A stretch of DNA of 64,000 nucleotides, from contig NZ_CAKAKE010000001.1 of assembly GCF_916618915.1 (NCBI RefSeq), positions 248,001-312,000 on the forward strand, given 5' to 3'. Each line of letters begins with the position of its first letter. The first letter of the stretch is position 1. Under the pieces are notes generated by a model that made no database searches, had not been told where the DNA came from, and saw only the letters and a list, made by a program, of their open reading frames with translations. The stretch is from Stenotrophomonas sp. Marseille-Q4652 (GTDB taxonomy: Bacteria > Pseudomonadota > Gammaproteobacteria > Xanthomonadales > Xanthomonadaceae). Shown in pieces: positions 49,905-60,100 of the stretch. The translations under genes and the position numbers were made by a program.

Positions 49905-50855
49905 ATGGATGTCCTGCTCGCCAACCCCCGAGGCTTCTGTGCCGGCGTCGACCGTGCGATCGAGATCGTCAAGCGTGCGATCGAGACGCTGGGTGCGCCG
50001 ATCTACGTGCGCCACGAGGTCGTGCACAACCGCTTCGTGGTCGATGACCTGAAGGCGCGCGGGGCGATCTTCGTCGAGGAGCTCGACGAGGTGCCGGACG
50101 GCAACACCGTGATCTTCAGCGCCCATGGCGTCTCCAAGGCGGTGCGTGCCGAGGCCGACCGCCGCGGGTTGAAGGTGTTCGATGCCACCTGTCCGCTGGT
50201 GACCAAGGTCCACCTGGAAGTCAGCCGCCACTGCCGCGCCGGCCGCGACGTGGTGCTGATCGGCCACGAAGGCCATCCGGAGGTAGAGGGCACGATGGGG
50301 CAATGGAGCCGCGAGGGCGGCACCGGCCAGATCTACCTGGTGGAAAGCGTCGAGGACGTGGACGCGCTGGTCGTGGCGCAGCCAGACAACTTCGCCTACA
50401 CCACCCAGACCACGCTGTCGGTGGACGACACCCGCGCGGTGATCGAGGCGCTGCGCCGGCGCTTCCCGGCCATCCAGGGCCCGAAGAACGACGACATCTG
50501 CTACGCCACCCAGAACCGCCAGGACGCGGTGCGCGAACTGGCGCGCCGCTGTGACCTCGTGCTGGTGGTCGGCTCGCCCAACAGCTCCAACTCCAACCGT
50601 CTGGCCGAGCTGGCCCGGCGCGAGGGCGTGGAGTCCTACCTGATCGATGGCGCGCACGAGATCGATCCTTCCTGGGTGATCGGCAAGCAGCACATCGGCC
50701 TGACCGCGGGCGCCTCCGCGCCGCAGGTGCTGGTCGATGGCGTGATCGCGCGCCTGCGCGAGCTCGGCGCTGGCAGCGTGGCCGAGCTGGATGGCGAGCC
50801 CGAGTCGATGGTGTTCGCCCTGCCCAAGGAACTGCGCCTGCGCCTGGTCGATTGA
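49905..50855 (+). CDS. ispH: 4-hydroxy-3-methylbut-2-enyl diphosphate reductase
   Basis: The last enzyme of the MEP isoprenoid pathway, 316 residues, carrying a [4Fe-4S] cluster. Cluster cysteines lie in [27 protein letters not shown] and [13 protein letters not shown]. The substrate loop [12 protein letters not shown] and SNSNRLAEL are also seen. Start ATG 49905, with GGAG about 11 bases ahead. The stop codon lies within the -35 box of the tRNA-Thr promoter. Confidence 0.98.
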   Translation: MDVLLANPRGFCAGVDRAIEIVKRAIETLGAPIYVRHEVVHNRFVVDDLKARGAIFVEELDEVPDGNTVIFSAHGVSKAVRAEADRRGLKVFDATCPLVTKVHLEVSRHCRAGRDVVLIGHEGHPEVEGTMGQWSREGGTGQIYLVESVEDVDALVVAQPDNFAYTTQTTLSVDDTRAVIEALRRRFPAIQGPKNDDICYATQNRQDAVRELARRCDLVLVVGSPNSSNSNRLAELARREGVESYLIDGAHEIDPSWVIGKQHIGLTAGASAPQVLVDGVIARLRELGAGSVAELDGEPESMVFALPKELRLRLVD

Positions 50856-50881
50856 CCGGTATGCGGGGCAGGGCCTAGAAT
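50852..50881 (+). promoter_or_regulatory. tRNA-Thr promoter overlapping the ispH stop
   Basis: TTGACC (50852-50857), 18-base spacer, TAGAAT (50876-50881), 10 bases ahead of the tRNA. The ispH stop TGA is part of the -35 box. Confidence 0.7.
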
Positions 50882-50891
50882 TCACGGCTTC

Positions 50892-50967
50892 GCCGGAATA
50901 GCTCAGTTGGTAGAGCGGCGCATTCGTAATGCGTAGGTCGCAGGTTCGACTCCTGTTTCCGGCACCA
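50892..50967 (+). tRNA. tRNA-Thr(CGT)
   Basis: A 76-base cloverleaf beginning GCCGGAATAGCTCAG, with acceptor pairs GCCGGAA/TTCCGGC, D loop AGTTGGTAGA, anticodon loop TTCGTAA (anticodon CGT, reading ACG) and T arm CAGGTTCGACTCCTG. The CCA end is encoded. Confidence 0.97.
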
Positions 50968-50972
50968 TATTC

Positions 50973-50998
50973 AGACCAGCTCCGGCTGGTCTTTTTTT
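50973..50998 (+). terminator. Terminator after tRNA-Thr
   Basis: AGACCAGC / GCTGGTCT stem with loop TCCG followed by seven Ts. The 180 bases that follow hold the presumed cyo promoter, for which I see no clear boxes. Confidence 0.92.
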
Positions 50999-51282
50999 GC
51001 TCCGCCTCCGGCGCGCGCATCAGCCCATCGACACGCGGGAGTTTGTCTATGCAAAAGACGGGATGCGCGCGCGGTGCGGCAATATGTCGCACATCAAAAC
51101 CCGCTTTTACTGCGCTGGATCATTGCCCGAGTCTTTCTAAAGATTCCTGCGCCGCCTAAAATCACGGGGCTGAATCCATGACCAAGTCATCGCTCCGCAT
51201 CGGTAACCCGATGTGGGGCGATCCGCGCATGCGGATACGGTCCGGTCGTGGGTTCGGCGCCCCCTCGCAATTGGATCGACCG

Positions 51283-52311
51283 ATGATTCCGTTGAAATCT
51301 CTTGGACGCATGCTGCGTCCGGGCCTGCTGCTTGTCATGACCGCGATCCTCGCGGGCTGCAACTCGGCCATCCTCAGCCCCAAGGGCCAGATCGGCCAGG
51401 ACGAGAAGACCCTGCTCATCACGGCCACCGTGCTGATGCTGCTGGTCGTCATTCCCGTGATCGTGCTGACCCTGGCATTCGCATGGAAGTACCGCGCTTC
51501 CAACACCAAGGCCCGCTACGAGCCGACGTGGTCGCACTCCACCGCCATCGAAGTGGTGGTCTGGTCGATCCCGTGCATGATCGTGCTGGTACTGGCCGTG
51601 CTGACCTGGCGCTCCTCGCATGCGCTGGACCCGTACAAGCCGCTGGAGCATGAAAAGCCGGGCATCGAGATCGAAGCGGTTTCGCTCGACTGGAAGTGGC
51701 TGTTCATCTATCCGGAAGAGAAGGTCGCGGTCGTCAACGAACTGAAGTTCCCGGTCGATACCCCGCTGAACTTCAAGCTGACCTCCGACACGGTGATGAA
51801 TGCGTTCTTCATCCCGCACCTGGGCAGTATGGTCTACTCGATGGCCGCCATGGAGACCAAGCTGCACCTGATCGCCAACGAGGAAGGTGCCTTCCCGGGG
51901 CGTTCGTCGAACTACAGCGGCAACGGCTTCTCCAAGATGCACTTCACTGCCCATTCGGTGAGCGATGCCGAGTACCAGCAGTGGCTGGGCGAGGTGCGCG
52001 CCGATGGCAAGCGCATGGACAAGGCCGCCTTCGCCGAACTGGGCGCCGAGCGCAACCATGACTGGTACCCGGTAACCTACTACGGCCAGGTCGAGGACGG
52101 CCTGTTCGACTGGGTTGTCGAGAAGCACATGGGCGACAACCACCACTTCGGCATGAAGCATGCCGCCAGGGACGGTGCCGAAGGGCACGAGGGCCATGAA
52201 GGCCACGCCGCGCATGATGCCGGCGCCGCCGAGGAAGCGGTGGAACACGCGCACACTGAAATCACTGACGAGCACGCGGCCCACCAGGGGCACGGCGTCT
52301 CGGGAGAATGA
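51283..52311 (+). CDS. cyoA: Cytochrome bo3 ubiquinol oxidase subunit II
   Basis: A 342-residue lipoprotein subunit of the quinol oxidase. The signal ends in lipobox LAGC (after [10 protein letters not shown]), then two membrane helices (about 40-110) and a cupredoxin domain. It lacks the CuA cysteine pair, showing [16 protein letters not shown] instead, as in quinol oxidases rather than cytochrome c oxidases. The last 60 residues form an extra His-rich tail (13 histidines, [20 protein letters not shown] and onwards), unusual for CyoA. The ATG at 51283 is preferred; the frame is open 35 codons further but the extension is low quality. Confidence 0.95.
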   Translation: MIPLKSLGRMLRPGLLLVMTAILAGCNSAILSPKGQIGQDEKTLLITATVLMLLVVIPVIVLTLAFAWKYRASNTKARYEPTWSHSTAIEVVVWSIPCMIVLVLAVLTWRSSHALDPYKPLEHEKPGIEIEAVSLDWKWLFIYPEEKVAVVNELKFPVDTPLNFKLTSDTVMNAFFIPHLGSMVYSMAAMETKLHLIANEEGAFPGRSSNYSGNGFSKMHFTAHSVSDAEYQQWLGEVRADGKRMDKAAFAELGAERNHDWYPVTYYGQVEDGLFDWVVEKHMGDNHHFGMKHAARDGAEGHEGHEGHAAHDAGAAEEAVEHAHTEITDEHAAHQGHGVSGE

Positions 52312-52313
52312 CA

Positions 52314-54311
52314 ATGTTCGGAAAACTCTCTTGGGGAGCCATTCCGCACGACCCGATCGTGATCACGACGTTGATCGCGGCCGGCATCGGCGGACTGCTG
52401 GTCCTCGCACTGATCACCAAGTTCAAGCTGTGGGGCTATCTCTGGAAGGAGTGGTTCACCTCGGTTGACCACAAGAAGATCGGCGCGATGTACCTCATCG
52501 TTGCCTTCGTCATGCTGCTGCGCGGCTTCGCCGACGCGATCATGATGCGTGTCCAGCAGGCCATTGCCGCTGGCGGTGCCGAGGGCGTGCTGCCGCCGCA
52601 CCACTACGACCAGATCTTCACCGCCCACGGCGTGATCATGATCTTCTTCGTGGCGATGCCGCTGATCACCGGCCTGATGAACCTGGTCGTGCCGCTGCAG
52701 ATCGGCGCGCGCGACGTGGCGTTCCCGTTCGTCAACTCGCTGAGCTTCTGGCTGTTCGTGGCCGGCGCGGCGCTGATGATGATCTCGCTGGGCGTGGGCG
52801 AATTCGCCCAGACCGGCTGGCTGGCGTTCCCGCCGCTGTCGGGCCTGGACTACAACCCGGGCGTCGGCGTGGATTACTACATCTGGGCACTGCAGGTAGC
52901 AGGCCTGGGTACAACGCTGAGCGGCATCAACTTCTTCATCACCATCCTCAAGATGCGTACCCCGGGTATGCCGCTGATGAAGATGCCGGTGTTCAGCTGG
53001 ACCGCGCTGGTGACCAACCTGCTGATCGTCGCCGCCTTCCCGGTGCTGACCATCACCCTGGTGCTGCTGACCCTGGACCGTTACCTGGGCACGCACTTCT
53101 TCACCAATGACGGTGGCGGCAACGCCATGCTGTACGTCAACCTGATCTGGATCTGGGGCCATCCCGAGGTCTACATCCTGGTGCTGCCTGCGTTCGGCGT
53201 GTTCTCCGAGGTGATTGCCACCTACTCGCGCAAGAGCCTGTTCGGCTACAAGGGCATGGTGTACGCGACCGCCGCCATCGGCGTGCTGTCCTTCATCGTG
53301 TGGCTGCACCACTTCTTCACCATGGGTTCGGGCGCCAACGTCAATGCCTTCTTCGGCATCACGACGATGATCATCTCGATCCCGACCGGCGTGAAGATCT
53401 TCAACTGGCTGTTCACCATGTTCCGCGGCCGCGTGCACTTCACCACCCCGGTGATGTGGACCATCGGCTTCATGGTGACCTTCGTGATCGGCGGCATGAC
53501 CGGCGTGATGCTGGCCATCCCGGCCATCGACTTCGTGCTGCACAACTCGCTGTTCCTGATCGCCCACTTCCACAACGTGATCATCGGCGGCGTGGTGTTC
53601 GGCATGTTCGCCGGGATCACCTACTGGTTCCCGAAGATGTTCGGCTTCAAGCTGGACGAAACCTGGGGCAAGCGTGCGTTCTGGGGCTGGTTCATCGGCT
53701 TCTATGTCGCCTTCATGCCGCTGTACATCCTGGGCTTCATGGGCGCCACCCGCCGCATGCAGAGCTACCCGAACCTGGAATACCAGCCGTACTTCATCGT
53801 GGCTGGCATCGGCGTGGCGATCATCGCCCTGGGCATCCTGTGCCAGGTGATCCAGATCATCGTCTCGATCCGCGACCGCAAGAAGAACGCGGACCTGACC
53901 GGCGACCCATGGGATGCCCGTACGCTGGAGTGGGAAACCTCTTCGCCGCCGGCCTTCTACAACTTCGCCGTGCTGCCGAAGGGCGAGGAGCTGGACGACT
54001 TCTGGGCGCGCAAGCAGCGTGGTGAGGCCTGGCCGAAGCCGGCGAAGTACGCCGACATCCACATGCCGCGCAACACCGGTACCGGCGTGGTGATCGGCGC
54101 CTTCAGCCTGGTGTTCGGCTTTGCGATGATCTGGCACATCTGGTGGCTGGCCATCGTCGGCCTGGTCGGCATGATCGGCACGTTCATCTACCGCACCTTC
54201 GACAAGGACGTGGACTACTACGTGCCGGCGGCCGAGGTCGAGCGCATCGAAAATGAGCATCGCCGCCACCTGGAAGCCCAGGGGCTGGTGAAGACGGAGC
54301 TGAAGGCATGA
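52314..54311 (+). CDS. cyoB: Cytochrome bo3 ubiquinol oxidase subunit I
   Basis: The catalytic heme-copper subunit, 665 residues, 15 predicted helices. Visible are quinol-site residues [10 protein letters not shown], the CuB/heme ligands in [15 protein letters not shown] (His and crosslinked Tyr), WLHHFFTMG and [10 protein letters not shown]. It reduces O2 to water and pumps protons. GGAG lies seven bases before ATG 52314; the ATG at 52308, which overlaps the cyoA stop, is less likely. Confidence 0.97.
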   Translation: MFGKLSWGAIPHDPIVITTLIAAGIGGLLVLALITKFKLWGYLWKEWFTSVDHKKIGAMYLIVAFVMLLRGFADAIMMRVQQAIAAGGAEGVLPPHHYDQIFTAHGVIMIFFVAMPLITGLMNLVVPLQIGARDVAFPFVNSLSFWLFVAGAALMMISLGVGEFAQTGWLAFPPLSGLDYNPGVGVDYYIWALQVAGLGTTLSGINFFITILKMRTPGMPLMKMPVFSWTALVTNLLIVAAFPVLTITLVLLTLDRYLGTHFFTNDGGGNAMLYVNLIWIWGHPEVYILVLPAFGVFSEVIATYSRKSLFGYKGMVYATAAIGVLSFIVWLHHFFTMGSGANVNAFFGITTMIISIPTGVKIFNWLFTMFRGRVHFTTPVMWTIGFMVTFVIGGMTGVMLAIPAIDFVLHNSLFLIAHFHNVIIGGVVFGMFAGITYWFPKMFGFKLDETWGKRAFWGWFIGFYVAFMPLYILGFMGATRRMQSYPNLEYQPYFIVAGIGVAIIALGILCQVIQIIVSIRDRKKNADLTGDPWDARTLEWETSSPPAFYNFAVLPKGEELDDFWARKQRGEAWPKPAKYADIHMPRNTGTGVVIGAFSLVFGFAMIWHIWWLAIVGLVGMIGTFIYRTFDKDVDYYVPAAEVERIENEHRRHLEAQGLVKTELKA

Positions 54312-54943
54312 GCAATATCTCCCACACCCTGAACCACGGTTCCGCCGCGCATGCGGCGGACCATGGCCACGACCACGAGCACCACGACACCGGCGAGAAC
54401 ACCATCTTCGGTTTCTGGGTGTACCTGATGAGCGATCTGCTCATCTTCGCCACCCTGTTCGTGACCTTCGTGGTGCTCTCCGGTGCCACCAACGGCGGCC
54501 CGGCCGGCAAGGACCTGTTCGACCTGTCCTTCGTGGCCTGGGAAACCGCGCTGCTGCTGCTGTCCTCGCTGACCTTCGGCCTGGGCATGATCGCCATGCA
54601 CCAGAAGAAGGTCGGCCTGATGTTCGGCTGGCTGGCGATTACCTGGCTGCTGGGCGCCGGCTTCATGGCCATGGAAATCTGGGAGTTCAATCACCTGATC
54701 CATAACGGCCATGGCCCGGGCCACAGCGCCTTCCTGTCGGCGTTCTTCGCCCTGGTCGGTACCCACGGCCTGCACGTGACCGCCGGCCTGCTGTGGCTGC
54801 TGGTGATGTTCGTCCAGCTCAAGCAGAACGGCCTGACCCAGACCAACAAGACCCGCATGGCGTGCCTGAGCCTGTTCTGGCACTTCCTGGACCTGGTCTG
54901 GATCGGCGTGTTCTCTGTCGTCTACCTGTCGGGAGCCCTGTAA
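54308..54943 (+). CDS. cyoC: Cytochrome bo3 ubiquinol oxidase subunit III
   Basis: A 211-residue, five-helix subunit. [18 protein letters not shown] and [17 protein letters not shown] are conserved in CyoC, and the C-terminus [18 protein letters not shown] is typical. The N-terminus carries an extra His-rich stretch ([15 protein letters not shown]). ATG overlaps the cyoB stop (ATGA). Confidence 0.96.
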   Translation: MSNISHTLNHGSAAHAADHGHDHEHHDTGENTIFGFWVYLMSDLLIFATLFVTFVVLSGATNGGPAGKDLFDLSFVAWETALLLLSSLTFGLGMIAMHQKKVGLMFGWLAITWLLGAGFMAMEIWEFNHLIHNGHGPGHSAFLSAFFALVGTHGLHVTAGLLWLLVMFVQLKQNGLTQTNKTRMACLSLFWHFLDLVWIGVFSVVYLSGAL

Positions 54944-55278
54944 TGTCCGCACACGACAACACCCATGGCGCCGGCGGCGAAAGCCACGGCAGCGTCAAGT
55001 CCTACCTGATCGGCTTCGTGCTGGCAGCCGTGCTCACCATCATCCCGTTCTGGGTGGTGATGAGCGGCAGCATGACCGGCTTCGCCGCCGGCATGGTGAT
55101 CCTGGTCGCCGGCATCCTGCAGTTGCTGGTGCACCTGGTGTTCTTCCTGCACCTGGACGGTTCCTCGTCCTCGCGCTGGAACATCAATGCCGGCCTGTTC
55201 ACCTTGGTGGTCATCGGCATCATCGTTGCCGGCACCCTGTGGGTGATGTGGAACATGAACTACTTCATGATGCACTGA
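54943..55278 (+). CDS. cyoD: Cytochrome bo3 ubiquinol oxidase subunit IV
   Basis: A 111-residue, three-helix subunit that helps assemble the CuB site. SVKSYLIGFVLAAVLTIIPF and LLVHLVFFLHLDGSSSSRWN are diagnostic. The ATG overlaps the cyoC TAA. A short His-rich N-terminus (HDNTHGAGGESHGS) is present. The operon ends here; no cyoE follows, so heme O synthesis must be encoded elsewhere. Confidence 0.96.
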   Translation: MSAHDNTHGAGGESHGSVKSYLIGFVLAAVLTIIPFWVVMSGSMTGFAAGMVILVAGILQLLVHLVFFLHLDGSSSSRWNINAGLFTLVVIGIIVAGTLWVMWNMNYFMMH

Positions 55279-55300
55279 GCCGCTTCGCCGGTTTGAAGGA

Positions 55301-55329
55301 AAAGGCCGCCTCCGGGCGGCCTTTTTCTT
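55301..55329 (+). terminator. Terminator after cyoD
   Basis: AAAGGCCGCC / GGCGGCCTTT stem with loop TCCG, then TTTCTT. Between it and the next gene (about 250 bases) I see no gene or clear regulatory element. Confidence 0.9.
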
Positions 55330-55580
55330 GCCTGCGCCTCGCTGCTGGCTGCTCGACGGGAGGGCTGCGACATCCCCGTCGATGTCCGCCTGCGGCTTCG
55401 CGCATGTGCCGGGCGCAGGCACAGGCCCGGCGAGTGGATTCTGGACATGTCCACCCCATGAGCCTTGCCGCGGACGTCGCGGACCAAGGGAGTGGCGCTC
55501 TGCGCGCCCGTGGAATGCGTGCGGGTCCTGGGGAGATCGCAGCGCTGCCAGCTGCGCAGGCGCAGTGCCAGCTTACGGAA

Positions 55581-57662
55581 TCAGCCCGGTGACGACGCGC
55601 CGTGCCCTGCCGCGTCCAGGAAGCGTGCCGCATCCATCGGCCGGCCCAGGTGGTAGCCCTGCAGGGAATCACAGCCCAGTTCGCTGAGGTAGGCCTGCTG
55701 TTCCCGGGTCTCCACGCCTTCGGCAACGATGCGCAGGTTGAGCGTGCGTCCCAGCGCGATGATCGACGACACGATCGCTGCGTCCTCGGCGCCGTGCACA
55801 AGATCGCGGACAAAGGCGCGGTCGATCTTCAGCTCGGAGGCCGGCATGCGCTTGAGGTAGAGCAGGCTGGAGTAACCGGTGCCGAAGTCGTCGATCGAGA
55901 TGCGGACGCCCAGCGCGGTCAGCGCCGACAGGATCGCCAGGCTGGCATCCACGTCCTTCATAGCCGTGGTTTCGGTGATTTCCAGGGTCAGCCTGTCGGC
56001 GGGAATGCGATGGCGCTGCAGGGTGTCGGCGACCAGCCGGGGCAGTTCGCTGTCGGTGAACTGCACGGGGGAGAGATTTACCGCCATCGACCAGTGTGGG
56101 TAGCCGGCGTCATGCCAGCGGCGCAGCTGCGCGCAGGCCTGGTCCAGCACCCATTGCCCGATGGGGAGAATCAGCCGGCTGCGCTCGGCCAGCGGGATGA
56201 AGAGGTCCGGAGCCAAGAAGCCGCGCTCGGGGTGGTTCCAGCGCAACAGGGCTTCGGCGCCGGTCACCAGCGCCGGTGCGCCGGCCGCGAACTTGGGCTG
56301 GTAATGGAGGACCAGCTCCCCGCGCTGCTGGGCGCGCCGCAGGTCCTGCAGCAGGCGCAGGGCGTCGCTCGCGGCGGCTTGCATCGTCGGGGTGAAGAAG
56401 CTGTAGCCGTTACGGCCGTGCTGCTTGGCGTGGTACATCGCCGTGTCGGCGCTGGCGAGCAGGCCGTGGGCGTCCTGGGCATCCTGCGGGTAGAAGGCCA
56501 CGCCGATACTGGCGCCGATGGCGATGTCCGCCTCGTCGGTGGGCATGGTCTCGGCCAGGGTGCTGCAGATCCGCTGCGCGACTTCGGCGGCGTCCTCCGG
56601 CGTATCGACCTGGGTGAGCACGATGAACTCGTCGCCACCCAGCCGCGCGATGGTGTCCTGGGCCCGCACGGCCCTGGCGATACGTCCGGCCACCAGCCTG
56701 AGGACGTGGTCGCCGAGGTGGTGGCCGTAGGCATCGTTGACCTCCTTGAAGCCATCGAGGTCGACGAACATCAGCGCGAGCAGCTGGCCATTGCGCCGGG
56801 CCTTGAGGATGGCCTGCTCCAGCCGGTCCTGCAGCAGCAGGCGGTTGGGCAGGTGGGTGAGCGGATCGTGCAGCGCGGCCTGGACCAGCTTTTCATTGGC
56901 ATCGGCCAGCGATTCGCTGAGCCGCCCGGTGCGCTGGCGCATCTGCCGGTCGTAGACCGAGGCGATCAGCGCGATACCGATCGTCGCCACCGTGGCGACG
57001 ATCACCACCAGGGCAAGCCAATGGCTGTCCATGCCGCCATTGCCGGCCGCGCTGCAGATGCTGCCGGCCGGAAAGTTCGCCGCCGCCATCCCGGTGAAAT
57101 GCATGCCGACGATGGCCAGGCCCATCAGCAGCGAGGCCAGCAGGCGCATCGACAGGCGCGGTACCTGGCTCGTTTCCAGCCACAGCGTGATCCACAGCGC
57201 TGCAGCGGACGCAGCGATGGCGATCACGATCGAGCCGGCAAACCACAGCGGGTCGTAGTCGATGCCGGGGTCCATGCGCATTGCCGCCATGCCCAGGTAG
57301 TGCATGGTGGCGATGCCCAGGCCCATCAGCAGTGCGCCGGTGGCGAGCTGGCGGCGCCGTAGCTGCGGACGCGACACCAGCCACAGTGCATAGCCGGAGG
57401 CTGCCAGTGAAGCCAGCAGCGAATAGCCGGTGATGGCCAGGTCGTAGCCCAGCGGGATCGGCAGACGGAAGGCGAGCATGCCGATGAAGTGCATCGACCA
57501 CACCCCCAGTCCCATGGCCAGCGTGCCCGCCGCCAGCCAGGCGCGGGAAACGCTTCCCTTGGTGTGGCGCACCCGCCCGGCCATGTCCAGCGCGGTATAC
57601 GAGGCGAGGATGGCAACCAGGAAGGCGGCGAAGACGAGCTGGGGGTTGTAGGTGCCGGACAT
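55581..57662 (-). CDS. MHYT-sensor GGDEF-EAL cyclic di-GMP protein
   Basis: A 693-residue membrane protein with seven N-terminal helices (about 1-230) holding three MHYT repeats: SMHFIGM, TMHYLGM and GMHFTGM. These are thought to bind metal and sense O2, CO or NO. The GGDEF domain has an intact RLGGDEF (342-346) with an RxxD inhibitory site (RAQD) five residues before it. The EAL domain has GAEALLRW (E470), DDFGTGYSSL and EGVET, so both synthesis and breakdown of c-di-GMP are possible. It stands alone, and its promoter region is shared with no other gene on that side. Confidence 0.95.
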   Translation of the reverse strand: MSGTYNPQLVFAAFLVAILASYTALDMAGRVRHTKGSVSRAWLAAGTLAMGLGVWSMHFIGMLAFRLPIPLGYDLAITGYSLLASLAASGYALWLVSRPQLRRRQLATGALLMGLGIATMHYLGMAAMRMDPGIDYDPLWFAGSIVIAIAASAAALWITLWLETSQVPRLSMRLLASLLMGLAIVGMHFTGMAAANFPAGSICSAAGNGGMDSHWLALVVIVATVATIGIALIASVYDRQMRQRTGRLSESLADANEKLVQAALHDPLTHLPNRLLLQDRLEQAILKARRNGQLLALMFVDLDGFKEVNDAYGHHLGDHVLRLVAGRIARAVRAQDTIARLGGDEFIVLTQVDTPEDAAEVAQRICSTLAETMPTDEADIAIGASIGVAFYPQDAQDAHGLLASADTAMYHAKQHGRNGYSFFTPTMQAAASDALRLLQDLRRAQQRGELVLHYQPKFAAGAPALVTGAEALLRWNHPERGFLAPDLFIPLAERSRLILPIGQWVLDQACAQLRRWHDAGYPHWSMAVNLSPVQFTDSELPRLVADTLQRHRIPADRLTLEITETTAMKDVDASLAILSALTALGVRISIDDFGTGYSSLLYLKRMPASELKIDRAFVRDLVHGAEDAAIVSSIIALGRTLNLRIVAEGVETREQQAYLSELGCDSLQGYHLGRPMDAARFLDAAGHGASSPG

Positions 57663-57931
57663 GCGGAAAGCCGTGTGGGTTGGAGCAACGGCTTGCAGGC
57701 TGTCAGGCAGCGTCCCGGGTGCCTGGGATCCTGCGCCATCGCGGACGGGCAGGGCCAGGGCCAGGGTGCAAAGACATGGTGGTGCACCGAATGCGCGCGG
57801 ATTCTAGCAAGCGCCGACGCCAGGGCCGGGCGGGGCCCAGTTGCCTGTTCAGCAAGCGTCGTCCCGAGGGCCACCCTTTTGCTTTCGCCAGGCCGGCCGG
57901 GGATGCTTGGCGCTCTGGAAGGGGAGAATGC

Positions 57932-58612
57932 ATGGAACGGAACCGGATGTTGGGGATGGCGGTGGCGCTGGCTGCCGCTGGGGCGATCATCGGCGCGGCG
58001 GCAGGGGGTGGTTGGCTGTGGCTGCATTACGTGTGCAAGCCGCTGACGACGGTGCTGGTGCTGTGCGCCGCGCTCTGGGCCGAGGGTGTCGTTCCGCGCT
58101 ACCAGCGCTGGGTGGTGGCTGGGCTGCTGCTGTCCCTGGCCGGTGATGTGTTCCTGATGCTGCCCGGTGACTTCTTTGTGCCGGGGCTGGTGGCCTTCCT
58201 GCTGGCCCACCTCTGCTACATCGCCGCCTTCATTCCCGGGGTGCGCCTGCTGCACTCGCCCGGCATCGGCCTGGTGCTGGTTGCCTACGGCGCGGCCAAC
58301 GTGCTGGCGCTGTGGCGGTATCTGGAAAATGCGCTGCGGGCGCCGGTGGTGGTCTACCTGCTGGTGCTAGCGACGATGGTGTGGGTCGCACTGGCGCGCT
58401 GGCGGCAGATGCCTGCCGGGGTTGCCGGTCGTGGCGCCGCCGGTAGTGCGGCGCTGGGCGCTGTGCTGTTCATCAGCAGCGATTCGCTGCTGGCCTGGGA
58501 CCGCTTTGCCGGCGCCGTGCCACTGCCGGCACTGGGAATCCTGGCCACGTATTTCCTCGCGCAATGGTGCATTGCCCGCTCGGTCTCAGCCGGCGCGAAT
58601 GCGCCGCGCTAG
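57932..58612 (+). CDS. YhhN/TMEM86-family membrane protein
   Basis: A 226-residue protein with seven or eight hydrophobic helices. Family features include WLHYVCKPLTTVLVL, LLSLAGDVFLMLPGDFFVPGL-like stretches, LLAHLCYIAAF and FISSDSLLAWDRF. Eukaryotic TMEM86 members are lysoplasmalogenases; the bacterial role is less clear. GGGGAG lies seven bases before the ATG. It is divergent from the MHYT gene and followed 27 bases later by radA. Confidence 0.85.
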   Translation: MERNRMLGMAVALAAAGAIIGAAAGGGWLWLHYVCKPLTTVLVLCAALWAEGVVPRYQRWVVAGLLLSLAGDVFLMLPGDFFVPGLVAFLLAHLCYIAAFIPGVRLLHSPGIGLVLVAYGAANVLALWRYLENALRAPVVVYLLVLATMVWVALARWRQMPAGVAGRGAAGSAALGAVLFISSDSLLAWDRFAGAVPLPALGILATYFLAQWCIARSVSAGANAPR

Positions 58613-58642
58613 AGTTGTGCCCCTTCCGAGACAGGATCGATG

Positions 58643-60037
58643 ATGGCCAAGAGCACGGGCAAGCCCCGCACCGCCTACGTGTGCAGCGAATGCGGCGCCG
58701 AGTACAGCAAGTGGCAGGGGCAGTGCACCGAGTGCGGTGTGTGGAACGTGCTCAGCGAGATCGCACTGGAAAGCCCAGCCGCGGCCAGGTCGCCGGCCTC
58801 GCGCCGCACCGGCTGGGCCGGCAAGGTCGAGGCGCCGAAGATCACCGCGCTCAAGGACGTGCAGCAGGGCGAGCATGCACGTGTCTCCACCGGCATCGGT
58901 GAGTTCGACCGCGTGCTGGGCGGCGGCCTGGTTGAAGGTGCGGTGGTGCTGGTCGGTGGCGACCCGGGCATCGGCAAGTCGACCCTGCTGCTGCAGGCGC
59001 TGGCGATGATGGCCGCGCAACTACCGGTGCTCTACGTCACCGGCGAGGAATCGCTGGCCCAGGTGGCCGGGCGCGCGGTGCGGCTGGACCTGCCGCTGGA
59101 CGGCCTCAACGCACTGGCCGAGACCGGCATCGAGAACATCCTGCAGCACGCCTCGGCAGCGAAGCCGCGGCTGATCGTGGCCGACTCGGTACAGACGCTG
59201 TGGACCGAAACCCTGACCGCCGCACCCGGCTCGGTGAGCCAGGTGCGCGAGAGCGCCGCGCGGCTGGTGCGTTACGCCAAGGAGACTGGCACCGCGGTGT
59301 TCCTGGTCGGCCACGTCACCAAGGAGGGCGGCATCGCCGGGCCGCGCGTGCTCGAGCACATGGTCGATGCAGTGCTGTATTTCGAAGGCGAGAGCGGCAG
59401 CCGTTTCCGCGTGTTGCGCGCGTTCAAGAACCGCTTCGGCGCGGTCAACGAGCTGGGCGTGTTCGCGATGGGCGAGAAGGGCCTGAAGGAAGTGCCCAAC
59501 CCGTCGGCGATCTTCCTGTCCGGCGGCAGCACCCGCCAGCCCGGCAGCTGCGTGATGGTCACCCGCGAAGGCACGCGCCCGCTGCTGGTGGAGGTGCAGG
59601 CGCTGGTCGATTCCTCGCCGCTGTCCAATCCGCGCCGCGTTGCCGTCGGCCTGGAACAGAACCGGCTGGCGATGCTGCTGGCGGTGCTGCATCGCCATGG
59701 CGGCGTGGTGGTCGGCGACCAGGATGTGTTCGTCAACGTGGTCGGCGGCATCCGCGTGCAGGAAACCGCGGTCGACCTGCCGGTGCTGCTGGCGGTGCTG
59801 TCCTCGCTGCAGGACCGGCCGCTGGGCGAAAAGACGATTGCCTTCGGCGAGGTCGGCCTGTCCGGCGAGATCCGCCCGGTGCCCAACGGCGAGGAACGTC
59901 TGCGCGAGGCCGCTACCCACGGCTTCAAGCGCGCCATCGTGCCCAAGGCCAATGCGCCCAAGGGCGGACAGATCAAGGGGCTGGAGATCATCGCGGTGGA
60001 GCGGCTGTCGCAGGCCATCGAAGCTGCCTGCGAATAG
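58643..60037 (+). CDS. radA: DNA repair protein RadA/Sms
   Basis: A RecA-like ATPase with zinc finger that processes recombination intermediates, 464 residues. The zinc finger is CSECGAEYSKWQGQCTECG; Walker A is GGDPGIGKSTLLLQ; the RadA-specific motif KNRFGAVNELG and the C-terminal Lon-like domain with AVGLEQNRLAMLLAVLHRHG are visible. ATG 58640 and 58643 are both possible; the second is better spaced from AGGA. Convergent with the following ypjD-like gene. Confidence 0.97.
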   Translation: MAKSTGKPRTAYVCSECGAEYSKWQGQCTECGVWNVLSEIALESPAAARSPASRRTGWAGKVEAPKITALKDVQQGEHARVSTGIGEFDRVLGGGLVEGAVVLVGGDPGIGKSTLLLQALAMMAAQLPVLYVTGEESLAQVAGRAVRLDLPLDGLNALAETGIENILQHASAAKPRLIVADSVQTLWTETLTAAPGSVSQVRESAARLVRYAKETGTAVFLVGHVTKEGGIAGPRVLEHMVDAVLYFEGESGSRFRVLRAFKNRFGAVNELGVFAMGEKGLKEVPNPSAIFLSGGSTRQPGSCVMVTREGTRPLLVEVQALVDSSPLSNPRRVAVGLEQNRLAMLLAVLHRHGGVVVGDQDVFVNVVGGIRVQETAVDLPVLLAVLSSLQDRPLGEKTIAFGEVGLSGEIRPVPNGEERLREAATHGFKRAIVPKANAPKGGQIKGLEIIAVERLSQAIEAACE

Positions 60038-60100
60038 TGCGATCGTGTCGGGGCGCGCTTCCCTGGGCTGGTGGATTGGCGCCAGCGTTCGCCGCCGGCG

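Noticed and set aside
51178..51282. N-terminal extension of CyoA
   Set aside because: It would put 35 residues before a proper lipoprotein signal, which would destroy export.
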